A DNA stretch of 41,298 nt from positions 1 to 41,298 of the forward strand of contig NZ_CAKZJO010000114.1 of the NCBI RefSeq assembly GCF_936943645.1, given 5' to 3'. The notes beneath the pieces are model-generated. The model did no database searches. It was not told where the DNA came from and was given only the letters and a program-made list of their open reading frames with translations. This document shows positions 26,524-34,698 of the stretch, in pieces. Position 1 is the first letter of the stretch. Every line of letters starts with the position of its first letter. This DNA comes from an uncultured Bradyrhizobium sp. (GTDB lineage: Bacteria > Pseudomonadota > Alphaproteobacteria > Rhizobiales > Xanthobacteraceae). The position numbers were made by a program, and so were the translations under genes.

Positions 26524-26541
26524 GGTTGATGTGCATCAACC
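26524..26541. promoter_or_regulatory. perfect FNR/FixK-type box upstream of the efflux operon
   Basis: GGTTGATGTGCATCAACC is an 18-bp perfect dyad containing TTGAT-N4-ATCAA, which fits both the FNR anaerobox and the FixK2 pattern TTGA-N6-TCAA known from Bradyrhizobium. Its inner edge is 57 bases upstream of the adaptor ATG, a distance compatible with activation from about -40. It lies in the gap between ppx and the adaptor, both read leftwards, so the efflux operon is the only sensible target. Confidence 0.65.
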
Positions 26542-26621
26542 GGCGCCGTGCATGGAGAATGTTTCATGATCGGCGGCGAAGGGCGATGTCGCCTATCTGC
26601 AATGGATTCGCATTTGCAGCG

Positions 26622-28124
26622 TCAGCGCCGCACGATCGAGCCGGCGCGGCCGATCAGGCGGGCGAGCTGCTTGAAGCGGCTGCCGACGCGGTCGGCGACG
26701 AGGTCGACGAGGCGATGCTCGAACACCAGCATCAGCTTGCGGCCCTGGCTTCGGAAATGCGTTGCGGGCAGCACGCCCGGGCGCGCCGCCGAGATGAGAT
26801 GTGCGACACGGAAGGCGGCACCGAGCAGGCGCGCGCGTTCGAGCTGCGCCGGCGTCAGCAGCTCCTGCATGGTGGTCGGCGGCTGGTTTTCCTCGGAGAG
26901 TCCCGCATAGCGGTAGAACACCGACAGGCCGACGAAGGCGCGCTCGGTGTGGGTGATCGCACCGAAATTGCCGTTGACGACGAGGCTCAGCGTCTGCTCG
27001 CCGCGATGATCGGGATGCACGCGCCAGCCGATGTCGGACAACAGGCACGCGGTGTGGCGCAGGCGGCGGTCTTCCTCGGTCTCACGCAGCTTGACCACGC
27101 GCGCCAGGCGGTCGGTCCAGGCGATCAGCTCGTGGGCGTGCTTGGCCGAACGTGACAGCAGCTGGTTGAGCTCTTCCGCGGCGCAGATCAGGCCGTCCTT
27201 GCTGCGTTCCGCCTCCGTCAGCTTCTCGTGCAGCAGGCCCTCGCGCACGCCGAAGGTCGAGAACACGATGGTCTTCGGCTTCGCCACCCGGATGATGTGC
27301 TCGAGCACCAAGGCCGCATAGGTGAGGAGCGGGCGGCGCGCGTCCGCGACGCTCTCGATGTCGGCGAGCATGTCGGCAGCCGCGAGGCGCCTCAGCCTGC
27401 GGGAAAAGTCGAGCGCCTCAGCCGCGGACAGCGAATAGCCGTGCATCACCTGGAGCGAATAGCCGCTCTGGATGATGTGGATGCGGGCCAGCGCGCGCCA
27501 GGTGCCGCCGACCGCGTAGAAGGTGCGGCTCCGGCCCGCGGTGAGCTGCGGTACCTCGTCGAGCTCCTCGCGCACGATGCGGTCGGCGCGCTTGAGCGAT
27601 TTGTGCGCGAGGTCCTGCAGCGCGAGACCGCCGAGCGGCAGCGTCACGCCGCTGCGCACGCTGTTCCTGCGTACGTCGATCAATTCGAGCGAGCCGCCGC
27701 CGAGGTCACCGACGATGCCGTTGGGGTGGTGGATGCCGGAGATCACGCCGAGCGCCGACAGCCGCGCCTCGCGCGGGCCCGAGAGGATCTCGATCTTCAC
27801 GGCGCAGATGCGCTCGGCCTTGGCGATGAAATCGGGGCCGTTGGAGGCATCGCGGCAGGCCGCGGTCGCGATCGCGAACACGCGCCCGACCTGCATCACC
27901 CGGCACAATGCGCGAAAGCGCTTGAGCGAGGTCAGCGCCTTGTCGACGGCGTCAGGGGCGAGCAGGCCCGTGCTCTGCACCTCGCGTCCGAGCCCGCACA
28001 GCGTCTTCTCGTTGAAGATCGGAATGAGGCTCCGCGTCAGTCCCTCGTAGACCACGAGACGGACGGAGTTGGAACCGATGTCGATGACCGCGACGCTCGA
28101 GCCGCGCTTGCGCGGCCGCTTCAC
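26622..28124 (-). CDS. ppx: exopolyphosphatase / guanosine pentaphosphatase (Ppx/GppA)
   Basis: The enzyme hydrolyses terminal phosphates of polyphosphate or the 5'-phosphate of pppGpp. The 500-residue protein shows the ASKHA fold: VAVIDIGSNSVRLVVYEG near the N terminus, a second phosphate-binding loop (VGDLGGGSLELIDV) and a C-terminal HD-like helical region (TACLLSDIGWRVHPDHRGEQ). It begins 15 bases after ppk1, so synthesis and breakdown of polyphosphate are encoded together. Sequence alone does not decide between polyphosphate and pppGpp as preferred substrate; the partnership favours polyphosphate. Confidence 0.93.
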   Translation of the reverse strand: MKRPRKRGSSVAVIDIGSNSVRLVVYEGLTRSLIPIFNEKTLCGLGREVQSTGLLAPDAVDKALTSLKRFRALCRVMQVGRVFAIATAACRDASNGPDFIAKAERICAVKIEILSGPREARLSALGVISGIHHPNGIVGDLGGGSLELIDVRRNSVRSGVTLPLGGLALQDLAHKSLKRADRIVREELDEVPQLTAGRSRTFYAVGGTWRALARIHIIQSGYSLQVMHGYSLSAAEALDFSRRLRRLAAADMLADIESVADARRPLLTYAALVLEHIIRVAKPKTIVFSTFGVREGLLHEKLTEAERSKDGLICAAEELNQLLSRSAKHAHELIAWTDRLARVVKLRETEEDRRLRHTACLLSDIGWRVHPDHRGEQTLSLVVNGNFGAITHTERAFVGLSVFYRYAGLSEENQPPTTMQELLTPAQLERARLLGAAFRVAHLISAARPGVLPATHFRSQGRKLMLVFEHRLVDLVADRVGSRFKQLARLIGRAGSIVRR

Positions 28125-28139
28125 GTCGAAAATCCCTGA

Positions 28140-30347
28140 TCAGGATTGATGGCGTTCGTTCCGGCGCGTGAGACGACGCGGCGAGGATTCCTTGAGCGAC
28201 TTTCCACGGCCAGACAGACTCGGATTTGTCATGAAGTAGTTGTGCACGTTGAAAGGCTCCTCGCCCTTCGCGGTCTTCATACGCGTTGAGGACCCGTCCG
28301 GCAACAATTGCCAGCTCTGCTCATTGTCCTTCAGGTTCGCAACCATGATCTGTTCGAGAACCTGCTGATGCACCGTGGGATTTTGCAACGGACAGAGCAC
28401 CTCGACGCGGCGGTCGAGGTTGCGCGGCATCATGTCGGCGGAGGAGATATACACAGCCGCCTTGGCGCTCGGCAGGCCCTGGCCCATGCCGAAGCAGTAG
28501 ATTCGCCCGTGTTCCAGGAAGCGCCCGATGATCGACTTGACGCGGATGTTCTCCGACAGTCCGGGAATTCCCGGACGGAGGCAGCAGATACCGCGCACCA
28601 CGAGCTCGACCTGCACGCCGGCCTGGGAGGCCTCATAGAGCGCGTCGATGATGTCGGGATCGACAAGCGCGTTCATCTTCATCCAGACCGCGCCGTGCCG
28701 GCCGTGCCGCGCATGCGCGGTCTCGCCCTGGATGTGCTCGATGATGCGCTTGCGCAGGGTCAGCGGCGACACCGCCATCTTTTCCAGATCGCTCGGTGCG
28801 GCGTAGCCGGTGATGAAGTTGAACACCCGCGCGGCGTCGCGGCCGATGGTCGGGTCGGAGGTGAAGTAGGAGAGGTCGGTGTAGATGCGCGCGGTGACCG
28901 GATGATAGTTGCCGGTGCCGGTGTGAACATAGGTGGTGAGGCTGCCGCCCTCGCGGCGCACCACCATCGAGAGCTTGGCGTGCGTCTTCAGCTCGAGGAA
29001 GCCGTAGACGACCTGCACGCCGGCGCGCTCGAGATCGCGCGCCCAGCGGATGTTGGCCTCTTCGTCGAAGCGCGCCTTCAGCTCGATCAGCGCCGTGACG
29101 GATTTGCCGGCTTCGGCAGCTTCGGCGAGCGTACGCACGATCGGCGAGTTGTTGGAGGTGCGGTAGAGCGTCTGCTTGATCGCAACGACATCGGGGTCGC
29201 GCGCGGCCTGCTGCAGGAACTGCACCACGACGTCGAAGGATTCATAGGGGTGATGGACCACAAGGTCCTTCTGCCGGATCGCGGCGAAGATGTCGCCGCC
29301 GTGCTCGCGGACGCGCTCGGGATGGCGCGGCACGTAAGGGGTGAATTCGAGGTCGGGCCGGTCGAGGCGGGTGAGCTGCGAGAGCTCGTTCATCGCCTGC
29401 ACGCCATCGACCAGGAACACCTCGTCATCGGCGGCCGAAAGCGCGTGCTGCACGAAGCTGCGCAGCTCCTCCGGCATCTTGGCGTCGATCTCGAGCCGGA
29501 TCACCGACCCGCGGCGGCGGCGCTTGAGCGCCGTCTCGAACAGGCGGACGAGGTCTTCCGCCTCTTCCTCGATTTCGAGCTCGGAGTCGCGGATGATCCG
29601 GAAGGCGCCCTGGCCGTGCAGATTGTAGCCGGGGAACAGGCGGTTGATGAACAGGGAGGTCGCCTGTTCCAGCGAGATCAGCCGAACGATCTTGCCGTCG
29701 GCGGGCAGGCGGATGAAGCGGTCGATCTTGCCGGGCATGCGGATCAGCGCGTTCATCTGCCTGCCGTCGGCGGCGCGCGTGAGCTGGAGTGCAATGGTGA
29801 AGCCGAGGCTCGGGATGAACGGGAAGGGGTGGGCCGGGTCGATCGCCAGCGGTGTCAGCAGCGGGAACACGTTGTTGAGGAAGTAGTCCTCGATCCAGGT
29901 CCGCTCCGCCTTGGTGACGTCCTTGCCGTCGACCAGCACGATGCCGACATCGGCCAGCGTGCCGCGCAGGTCGCGCCAGATCGCCTGCTGGTCGGAAGCA
30001 AGCTCGGACACGGTGCGGTTGATCAGCGCGAGTTGTTCTGACGGGGTCAAGCCGTCGGGGCTGCGTTCGGCGATGCCCTCGCGCACCTGGGCCTTGATGC
30101 CGGCGACGCGGACCATGAAGAATTCGTCGAGGTTGTTCGCCGAAATCGACAGGAATCGCACCCGCTCCAGCATGGGGTGGCTGGGATTGACCGATTCCTC
30201 CAGGACGCGGCGGTTGAAATGCAGCCAGGACAGCTCGCGGTTGATGAATCGTTCGGGGCTCGACGCGATTGCCGGCAGACCCTCGGTTTCCGGAGCTTTT
30301 TCTTTAATTTCAACAGCTTGCGCAGAGTCCATCAGAAGTCGGTCCAT
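28140..30347 (-). CDS. ppk1: polyphosphate kinase 1
   Basis: PPK1 reversibly polymerises the gamma-phosphate of ATP into polyphosphate at the inner membrane. From the ATG at 30347 the protein has 735 residues, in the normal range. Features are the N-terminal NRELSWLHFNRRVLEE, the head domain and two phospholipase-D-like catalytic domains. The autophosphorylated histidine lies in LKTHAKLSMV (about H456) and the second conserved histidine in HTGTGNYHPV (about H475). GAGG lies nine bases before the chosen ATG; an ATG at 30332 or a frame from 30395 are alternatives. It heads the ppk1-ppx pair. Confidence 0.96.
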   Translation of the reverse strand: MDRLLMDSAQAVEIKEKAPETEGLPAIASSPERFINRELSWLHFNRRVLEESVNPSHPMLERVRFLSISANNLDEFFMVRVAGIKAQVREGIAERSPDGLTPSEQLALINRTVSELASDQQAIWRDLRGTLADVGIVLVDGKDVTKAERTWIEDYFLNNVFPLLTPLAIDPAHPFPFIPSLGFTIALQLTRAADGRQMNALIRMPGKIDRFIRLPADGKIVRLISLEQATSLFINRLFPGYNLHGQGAFRIIRDSELEIEEEAEDLVRLFETALKRRRRGSVIRLEIDAKMPEELRSFVQHALSAADDEVFLVDGVQAMNELSQLTRLDRPDLEFTPYVPRHPERVREHGGDIFAAIRQKDLVVHHPYESFDVVVQFLQQAARDPDVVAIKQTLYRTSNNSPIVRTLAEAAEAGKSVTALIELKARFDEEANIRWARDLERAGVQVVYGFLELKTHAKLSMVVRREGGSLTTYVHTGTGNYHPVTARIYTDLSYFTSDPTIGRDAARVFNFITGYAAPSDLEKMAVSPLTLRKRIIEHIQGETAHARHGRHGAVWMKMNALVDPDIIDALYEASQAGVQVELVVRGICCLRPGIPGLSENIRVKSIIGRFLEHGRIYCFGMGQGLPSAKAAVYISSADMMPRNLDRRVEVLCPLQNPTVHQQVLEQIMVANLKDNEQSWQLLPDGSSTRMKTAKGEEPFNVHNYFMTNPSLSGRGKSLKESSPRRLTRRNERHQS

Positions 30348-30477
30348 CCTGTCTCGCCTCACTTTGCGATCTATGCGCAAAACCTGCGGGAGCATGTGTT
30401 AGAGCGATGACGTTTCGATGACATTGATGTTCCGCCGCTTCGCGGCGTCAAGCGGACTTCGCGCATGCTTGCTGGGT

Positions 30478-31155
30478 TCAGGCGTCCCGGAGCAGCTCGG
30501 CGGCGAGCGCCCTCGTGACGGGGCGGCCGAGCCTGAGGGCTTCGCTGTCGAGCAGTTCCACGGCCTGGCGGGCGGCGGCGGACGACCGCTCCAGGCGGGT
30601 AGCGAGGTAGCCGACCACGCTCTCGTCCACGGCGAGCTGGCGGTCGGCGCAGAATTTGATGATCAGCCCGCGGAACAGCTGGTCGTCGGGGGGCAGCAGC
30701 GTGACCACGGGCAAGGCGCGCAGGCGCGAGCGCAGGTCGCGAAGCTCGATCTCCAGCGCGGCCGGGACCTGGCGTCCCGTGAACAGGACGTAGGCCCCGT
30801 CCTCGCGGGCGAGGTTCATCAGGTGGAAGAGGGCGCGTTCGTCAAAGTCCCCCGCCTTGAGATCCTCGACCACCAGCGCACCGGTGGCCAGCGCGCCCGG
30901 AACGGCCGCTGCGGTCAGGGCGTTGGCCGCGGTCGAGCGGGCGCCCGAGATCTCAGCCCAGATCGCGGCGAGATGGCTCTTGCCGCTGCCTTCCGGGCCC
31001 GCCAGCCACATGATCCGGTTCGGCCATTCCGGCCAGCTGTCGATCAGGCCAAGACCGGCCGCGTTGGCGGGGCCTTCGAGGAAATTGTCCCGGCTGAGGC
31101 TTTCCGCATGCGGAAGCGAAAACGCCAATTGTCGGGGATGGACGCGGCCTGCCAC
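30478..31155 (-). CDS. hdaA: DnaA-related regulatory ATPase HdaA
   Basis: HdaA-type proteins, with the beta clamp, stimulate ATP hydrolysis by DnaA and so prevent re-initiation of replication. The 225-residue protein has a clamp-binding-like start (PRQLAFSLPHAESLSRDNFL). Walker A is GPEGSGKS (53-60), Walker B VVEDL (95-99), and a C-terminal lid follows (YLATRLERSSAAARQAVELL). It lacks the DnaA domain IV that binds DnaA boxes, as expected for Hda. The start is GTG with GGAG ten bases upstream. It follows the CDP-alcohol phosphatidyltransferase on the same strand with a 111-base gap. Confidence 0.88.
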   Translation of the reverse strand: MAGRVHPRQLAFSLPHAESLSRDNFLEGPANAAGLGLIDSWPEWPNRIMWLAGPEGSGKSHLAAIWAEISGARSTAANALTAAAVPGALATGALVVEDLKAGDFDERALFHLMNLAREDGAYVLFTGRQVPAALEIELRDLRSRLRALPVVTLLPPDDQLFRGLIIKFCADRQLAVDESVVGYLATRLERSSAAARQAVELLDSEALRLGRPVTRALAAELLRDA

Positions 31156-31266
31156 GCTAATCTTGCTCCAGCCGGCGTGCCGGCCTGTTTGAAGAGAATT
31201 CCGACCTCATCGAGCGAGAGTTGGCCTTTTGCAGGGCCACATCCGGCTCATTTGGCCTCGCTCGCG

Positions 31267-31809
31267 CTACTTGGCCTCGATCGTACTCATGTGCCGCAGC
31301 CACTCGACGAGATAGAGCGACACCGAGGAGAGCGTGAAGACCGTGACGAGGCCCATCAGGATGATATCATAAGGGGCCGGCTTGAAGCCGAACGCAAGCG
31401 CCGCCAGCACCAGGGCCGCGAACGCCACCTGTGCCACCGTGTTGAGCTTGGACACTTTCGACGGCTTCATCTCGACGGGCCGGTCGAACAGCCAGGACAC
31501 GATCACGGCGGCGACGATCATGATGTCGCGCGACACCACCAGGATCACGATCCAGCGCGGGATCGCGCCCCAGATGCCGAGCGCCATGTAGATCGAGACC
31601 AGCAGCGCCTTGTCCGCGAGGGGGTCGAGCAGGGCGCCCAGCTCGCTCGTCATGTTGAAGCGCTTGGCCAGGAAGCCGTCCACGGCGTCGCTGATACCGG
31701 CGATCAGGAAGACGGCGAACGCGACCTCCATTTGGCTCGACACGATGGCCCAGACGATGATCGGGACCAGCATGATGCGGCCCAGGGTAATGATGTTCGG
31801 AATACTCAC
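31267..31809 (-). CDS. CDP-alcohol phosphatidyltransferase family protein
   Basis: The family condenses a CDP-activated lipid with an alcohol in the inner membrane; close relatives make phosphatidylglycerophosphate. The GTG at 31809, with GGAAG upstream, gives 180 residues starting SIPNIITLGRIMLVP, the standard opening. A longer frame to 31911 has a non-coding look. Five to six membrane helices are visible. The signature is DGFLAKRFNMTSELGALLD followed by PLAD, meaning D-G-x2-A-K-x8-G-x3-D-x3-D with Lys in place of the usual Arg. The alcohol substrate (glycerol 3-phosphate or another) is not certain. It is divergent from purM. Confidence 0.88.
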   Translation of the reverse strand: MSIPNIITLGRIMLVPIIVWAIVSSQMEVAFAVFLIAGISDAVDGFLAKRFNMTSELGALLDPLADKALLVSIYMALGIWGAIPRWIVILVVSRDIMIVAAVIVSWLFDRPVEMKPSKVSKLNTVAQVAFAALVLAALAFGFKPAPYDIILMGLVTVFTLSSVSLYLVEWLRHMSTIEAK

Positions 31810-31964
31810 GAAAGCGCTTCCCGGCACCCGGTCTGACCTCGAATCCGGCCCCTCGGGAGGCTGAACCGGTTGATATCTACATAGTATAGGGAGGAGCGCC
31901 ATGCGAGCCATTGCGCGTCCCCGGAATTCAACGTAACCAGCCGCAAACCCACTGGAAATCGGGC

Positions 31965-33038
31965 ATGACCGACCGCAAAAACGGCCTCACTTACGCCGAT
32001 TCAGGCGTCGATATCGACGCGGGCAACCGCCTGGTCGATCTGATCAAGCCGATGGTGCGCGCCACCGCGCGGCCCGGCGCCGACGCCGAGATCGGCGGCT
32101 TCGGCGGCCTGTTCGACCTCAAGGCGGCGGGCTTCAAGGATCCTGTCCTGGTGGCCGCGACCGACGGGGTCGGCACCAAGGTCAAGATCGCGATCGAAAC
32201 CGGGCTGCACGGCGGGATCGGCATCGACCTCGTCGCCATGAGCGTCAACGACCTCGTGGTGCAGGGCGCCGAACCGCTGTTCTTCCTGGACTATTTCGCC
32301 TGTGGCAAGCTCGACCCCGAGGCCACGGCCTCGATCGTTGCGGGCGTTGCGGAAGGCTGCCGCGAATCCGGCTGCGCCCTGATCGGAGGCGAAACCGCCG
32401 AGATGCCCGGCCTGTACAAGGACGGCGATTACGACCTCGGCGGCTTTGCCGTCGGCGCCGCCGAGCGCGGTACGCTGTTGCCGCGCAGGGATATCGCCGC
32501 GGGTGACGCCGTGATCGGCCTTGCCTCGTCGGGCGTGCATTCCAACGGCTTCTCGCTGGTGCGCAAGATCGTCGAACAATCCGGCCTCGGCTTCGAGGCG
32601 CCGGCGCCGTTCGCGCCGGTGATGACGCTGGGCGGCGCGCTGCTGACGCCGACCAAGCTCTACGTCAAATCCTGCCTGCGCGCGATCCGCGAGACCGGTG
32701 CGGTGAAGGGCCTTGCCCACATCACCGGCGGCGGCTTCACCGACAACATTCCGCGCGTGCTGCCGAAGAACCTCGGCGTCGGCATCGACCTGGCGCGCCT
32801 GCCGGTGCTGCCGGTGTTCAAATGGCTGGCGGCGCAGGCCGGCATCGCCGAGCTCGAGATGCTCAGGACCTTCAACTGCGGCATCGGCATGATCGCGATC
32901 GTCGAGCCCGACAAGGTCGAGCAGGTCGTGCAGGTCTTCACCGATGCCGGCGAGACCGTGGCGCAGCTCGGCACCGTGATCCCGGCCGAGGGCGAGCACC
33001 GCGTCGTCTATAACGGCCATCTCGACATGGCACTGTGA
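31965..33038 (+). CDS. purM: phosphoribosylformylglycinamidine cyclo-ligase PurM
   Basis: PurM (AIR synthase) closes the imidazole ring in step five of de novo purine synthesis, using ATP. The protein is 357 residues from the ATG at 31965 (MTDRKNGLTYADSGVDIDAG). Typical blocks are DGVGTKVKIAIETGLHGGIG, DLVVQGAEPLFFLDYFACGK, LIGGETAEMPGLY, HITGGGFTDNIPRVLP and the closing FNCGIGM. The start is supported by GGAAATC upstream; a longer in-frame ATG at 31911 lies in the divergent promoter region. Its TGA shares a base with the purN ATG. Confidence 0.97.
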   Translation: MTDRKNGLTYADSGVDIDAGNRLVDLIKPMVRATARPGADAEIGGFGGLFDLKAAGFKDPVLVAATDGVGTKVKIAIETGLHGGIGIDLVAMSVNDLVVQGAEPLFFLDYFACGKLDPEATASIVAGVAEGCRESGCALIGGETAEMPGLYKDGDYDLGGFAVGAAERGTLLPRRDIAAGDAVIGLASSGVHSNGFSLVRKIVEQSGLGFEAPAPFAPVMTLGGALLTPTKLYVKSCLRAIRETGAVKGLAHITGGGFTDNIPRVLPKNLGVGIDLARLPVLPVFKWLAAQAGIAELEMLRTFNCGIGMIAIVEPDKVEQVVQVFTDAGETVAQLGTVIPAEGEHRVVYNGHLDMAL

Positions 33039-33706
33039 TGACTGGCGCTGTGACGAAGCGCCGCGTGGCCATCCTGATCTCCGGCCGCGGCTCCAACATG
33101 GCCGCGCTGATCAAGGCCGCCAGCGCGCCGGATTTCCCGGCGGAGATCTCGCTCGTCATCTCGAACAAGGCCGATGCGCCCGGCCTGGAACGGGCCGGGG
33201 CGGCTGGCGTGAAAACGCTGGTGATCGAAAGCAAGCCGTTCGGCAAGGACCGCGCCGGCTTCGAAAAGCTGCTGCAGGCGGCGCTCGACGAGCACGGCAT
33301 CGAGCTGATCTGTCTCGGCGGCTTCATGCGCCTGTTCACGGCCGAGTTCACCATGGCCTGGTACGGGCGGATGCTGAATATCCATCCTTCGCTGCTGCCG
33401 TCTTTCCCCGGCCTCGACCCGCATGGCCAGGCCTTGCGCGCCGGCGTCAAGCTGTCCGGTGCGACGGTGCATTTCGTCATCCCCGAGACCGATGCCGGTC
33501 CGATCGTGATGCAGGGCGCGGTTCCCGTCAGCGATCACGACACGGGCGACACGCTCTCGGAGCGCATCCTCGAAGTCGAGCACCGCATCTATCCCGAAGC
33601 GCTGCGGCTGCTCGCTACCGGCAAGGTGCGGATCGAGGGCGATGTGTGCAAGACGGACGGAAGCGGGCCGTCGGAGAATTTCCTGGTTGCGCCGGTGGTG
33701 CGCTAA
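33038..33706 (+). CDS. purN: phosphoribosylglycinamide formyltransferase PurN
   Basis: PurN transfers a formyl group from 10-formyltetrahydrofolate to GAR, step three of purine synthesis. The 222-residue protein has the phosphate loop ISGRGSNM and LGGFMRLF. The catalytic residues are N114, H116 (NIHPSLLPSFPG) and D152 (ETDAGPIVMQG). The TGATG junction with purM shows translational coupling. After the stop a short dyad TAAGGC-AGCTCA-GCCTTA (33704-33721) is present but has no T-run. Confidence 0.97.
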   Translation: MTGAVTKRRVAILISGRGSNMAALIKAASAPDFPAEISLVISNKADAPGLERAGAAGVKTLVIESKPFGKDRAGFEKLLQAALDEHGIELICLGGFMRLFTAEFTMAWYGRMLNIHPSLLPSFPGLDPHGQALRAGVKLSGATVHFVIPETDAGPIVMQGAVPVSDHDTGDTLSERILEVEHRIYPEALRLLATGKVRIEGDVCKTDGSGPSENFLVAPVVR

Positions 33707-33718
33707 GGCAGCTCAGCC

Positions 33719-33832
33719 TTACTCGATGTAAAATCGGGGTCGATCGGGTGCAGCAAGATTGAGCATGGCGTCCCGCAGTTCGCGCCACTTGGTGTCATTG
33801 GCGACAGAGAAATATTTCGATCGCTGATTCAT
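33719..33832 (-). CDS. 37-codon ORF behind vapC, possible truncated gene
   Basis: The frame starts six bases after the vapC stop, has GAGCGAAG before the ATG, and reads MNQRSKYFSVANDTKWRELR then DAMLNLAAPDRPRFYIE. The ANDTKWRELRDAML part looks like the N terminus of a family of short proteins (I think of DUF6678, by memory) whose members continue for 60 or more residues. The rest is missing, so this is either a truncated copy or a genuine microprotein. No independent evidence of expression exists. Confidence 0.4.
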   Translation of the reverse strand: MNQRSKYFSVANDTKWRELRDAMLNLAAPDRPRFYIE

Positions 33833-33838
33833 CTTCGC

Positions 33839-34255
33839 TCATGGCGTGGCAAACGGATCGAGCAGAGCTACGCCGGTCGATCTAATGTCAGCGGTGTTGC
33901 GCGTCACCAGTGTCAGGCCCTGGACCTTGGCGGTGGCGGCGAGCAGACTGTCAACAAGCGGCAGCGGATTGGGAATTCCAAGGAGGGCCCAGGTCTCGGC
34001 GATGGTCTCATCGATGGGGAGAACCCGATCGGCCAGGCGGATTCGCATGTGCGAAAACCATCGGTCGAGAGACTTCGCCTGGAGCGGGTCACTTCGCCTT
34101 TTCAATTCGATGCCTCGACGAATTTCGGCCAGAACCAACACACTGGTTCCGATATGCTCCGCCGGGGTTTGCTCAACCCAACGAACGACGTTCGGGTCGG
34201 CGCGCTCGCGTTTTCGGATTTCGGAAATGACGTTGCTGTCGAGGAGAAATCTCAC
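33839..34255 (-). CDS. vapC: VapC-family PIN-domain ribonuclease toxin
   Basis: The 138-residue PIN domain has the acidic metal-binding set D6 (LLDSNVISE), E44 (VLAEIRRGIE), D102 (VDSLLAATA) and D123 (NTADIRSTG), so it should be catalytically intact. VapC toxins cleave RNA, often tRNA or rRNA, when free of antitoxin; the target here is unknown. The GTG start overlaps the antitoxin stop (GTGA), as usual for toxin genes translated at a lower rate after their antitoxin. The sequence type (LLDSNVISE, RRGIE) is that of the plasmid-stability StbB/FitB-like PIN subgroup. Confidence 0.9.
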   Translation of the reverse strand: MRFLLDSNVISEIRKRERADPNVVRWVEQTPAEHIGTSVLVLAEIRRGIELKRRSDPLQAKSLDRWFSHMRIRLADRVLPIDETIAETWALLGIPNPLPLVDSLLAATAKVQGLTLVTRNTADIRSTGVALLDPFATP

Positions 34256-34554
34256 AAATCGACCTCGCGCCAGCCATCACGTCGCGTCTGATCAAATACG
34301 CCGTCGAAGGCCTCATCGGGAAGATCGGATCCGAAGACGTCGAAGGCCGTCTTGACGTCGGGATCGAGGAGGGCGTTAGCGAGCGTTGATCGGATAGCCG
34401 CCGCTCGCTCCGGTCTGTCGCGCAGGGTTTCGGCCAATGCACGGATGAGGCTCGCGTCGTTCTTCGCGGCTTGGACTTCGACGCGCACCAGACCACGCGC
34501 TGCGGCGCGGCGCCGATGTGTGCGTGTTGCCTTTCGCTGCGACTTGGTTGCCAT
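34252..34554 (-). CDS. antitoxin partner of VapC
   Basis: The 100-residue protein starts at the ATG at 34554 with GAGGCGAAG just upstream. It has a very basic N terminus (ATKSQRKATRTHRRRAAARG), then RVEVQAAKNDASLIRALAE resembling a ribbon-helix-helix beta-strand and helix. An acidic, aromatic C-terminal tail (DEAFDGVFDQTRRDGW) would wrap the toxin. No named Pfam antitoxin family could be assigned by eye; the call rests on coupling to vapC, size, charge distribution and the operator immediately upstream. Confidence 0.78.
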   Translation of the reverse strand: MATKSQRKATRTHRRRAAARGLVRVEVQAAKNDASLIRALAETLRDRPERAAAIRSTLANALLDPDVKTAFDVFGSDLPDEAFDGVFDQTRRDGWREVDL

Positions 34555-34560
34555 GGCTTC

Positions 34561-34610
34561 GCCTCGACGTTGATTTCCGGAAATATAACCGGAAATCAAC
34601 GTCGAGGCAA
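34561..34610 (-). promoter_or_regulatory. vapBC promoter enclosed in a 20-bp-arm perfect palindrome
   Basis: Arms at 34561-34580 and 34589-34608 are perfect reverse complements with an 8-base spacer. On the minus strand TTGCCT (34605-34610) is followed after exactly 17 bases by TATATT (34582-34587), which lies in the spacer. The predicted start near 34575 leaves about 20 bases of leader, so only one arm would be in the mRNA. That favours a DNA operator over an RNA hairpin. A toxin-antitoxin autorepression site is the natural reading. Confidence 0.72.
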
Positions 34611-34642
34611 ATCGCGAGGAATCGGCGCCCCCCAAACAAAAT

Positions 34643-34661
34643 CCCCCGGCAAAGCCGGGGG
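34643..34661 (-). terminator. intrinsic terminator of the cold-shock gene
   Basis: Perfect 8-bp stem CCCCCGGC / GCCGGGGG with an AAA loop. On the minus strand it is followed by ATTTTGTTT, a fair T-run. It lies 37 bases past the cold-shock gene stop and separates that gene from vapBC. Confidence 0.82.
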
Positions 34662-34698
34662 CAACGTCATGATCTCTCGCGTATCGACTTGAGAGAAA

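Noticed and set aside
23831..30041. Long plus-strand frames opposite the RND pump, ppx and ppk1
   Set aside because: All three minus-strand genes are well identified; the antisense products are low-complexity His/Asp/Gln/Arg-rich sequences.
33704..33721. Terminator after purN
   Set aside because: TAAGGC-AGCTCA-GCCTTA forms a 6-bp stem only, is AT-ended and has no T-run, so it is not called a terminator.
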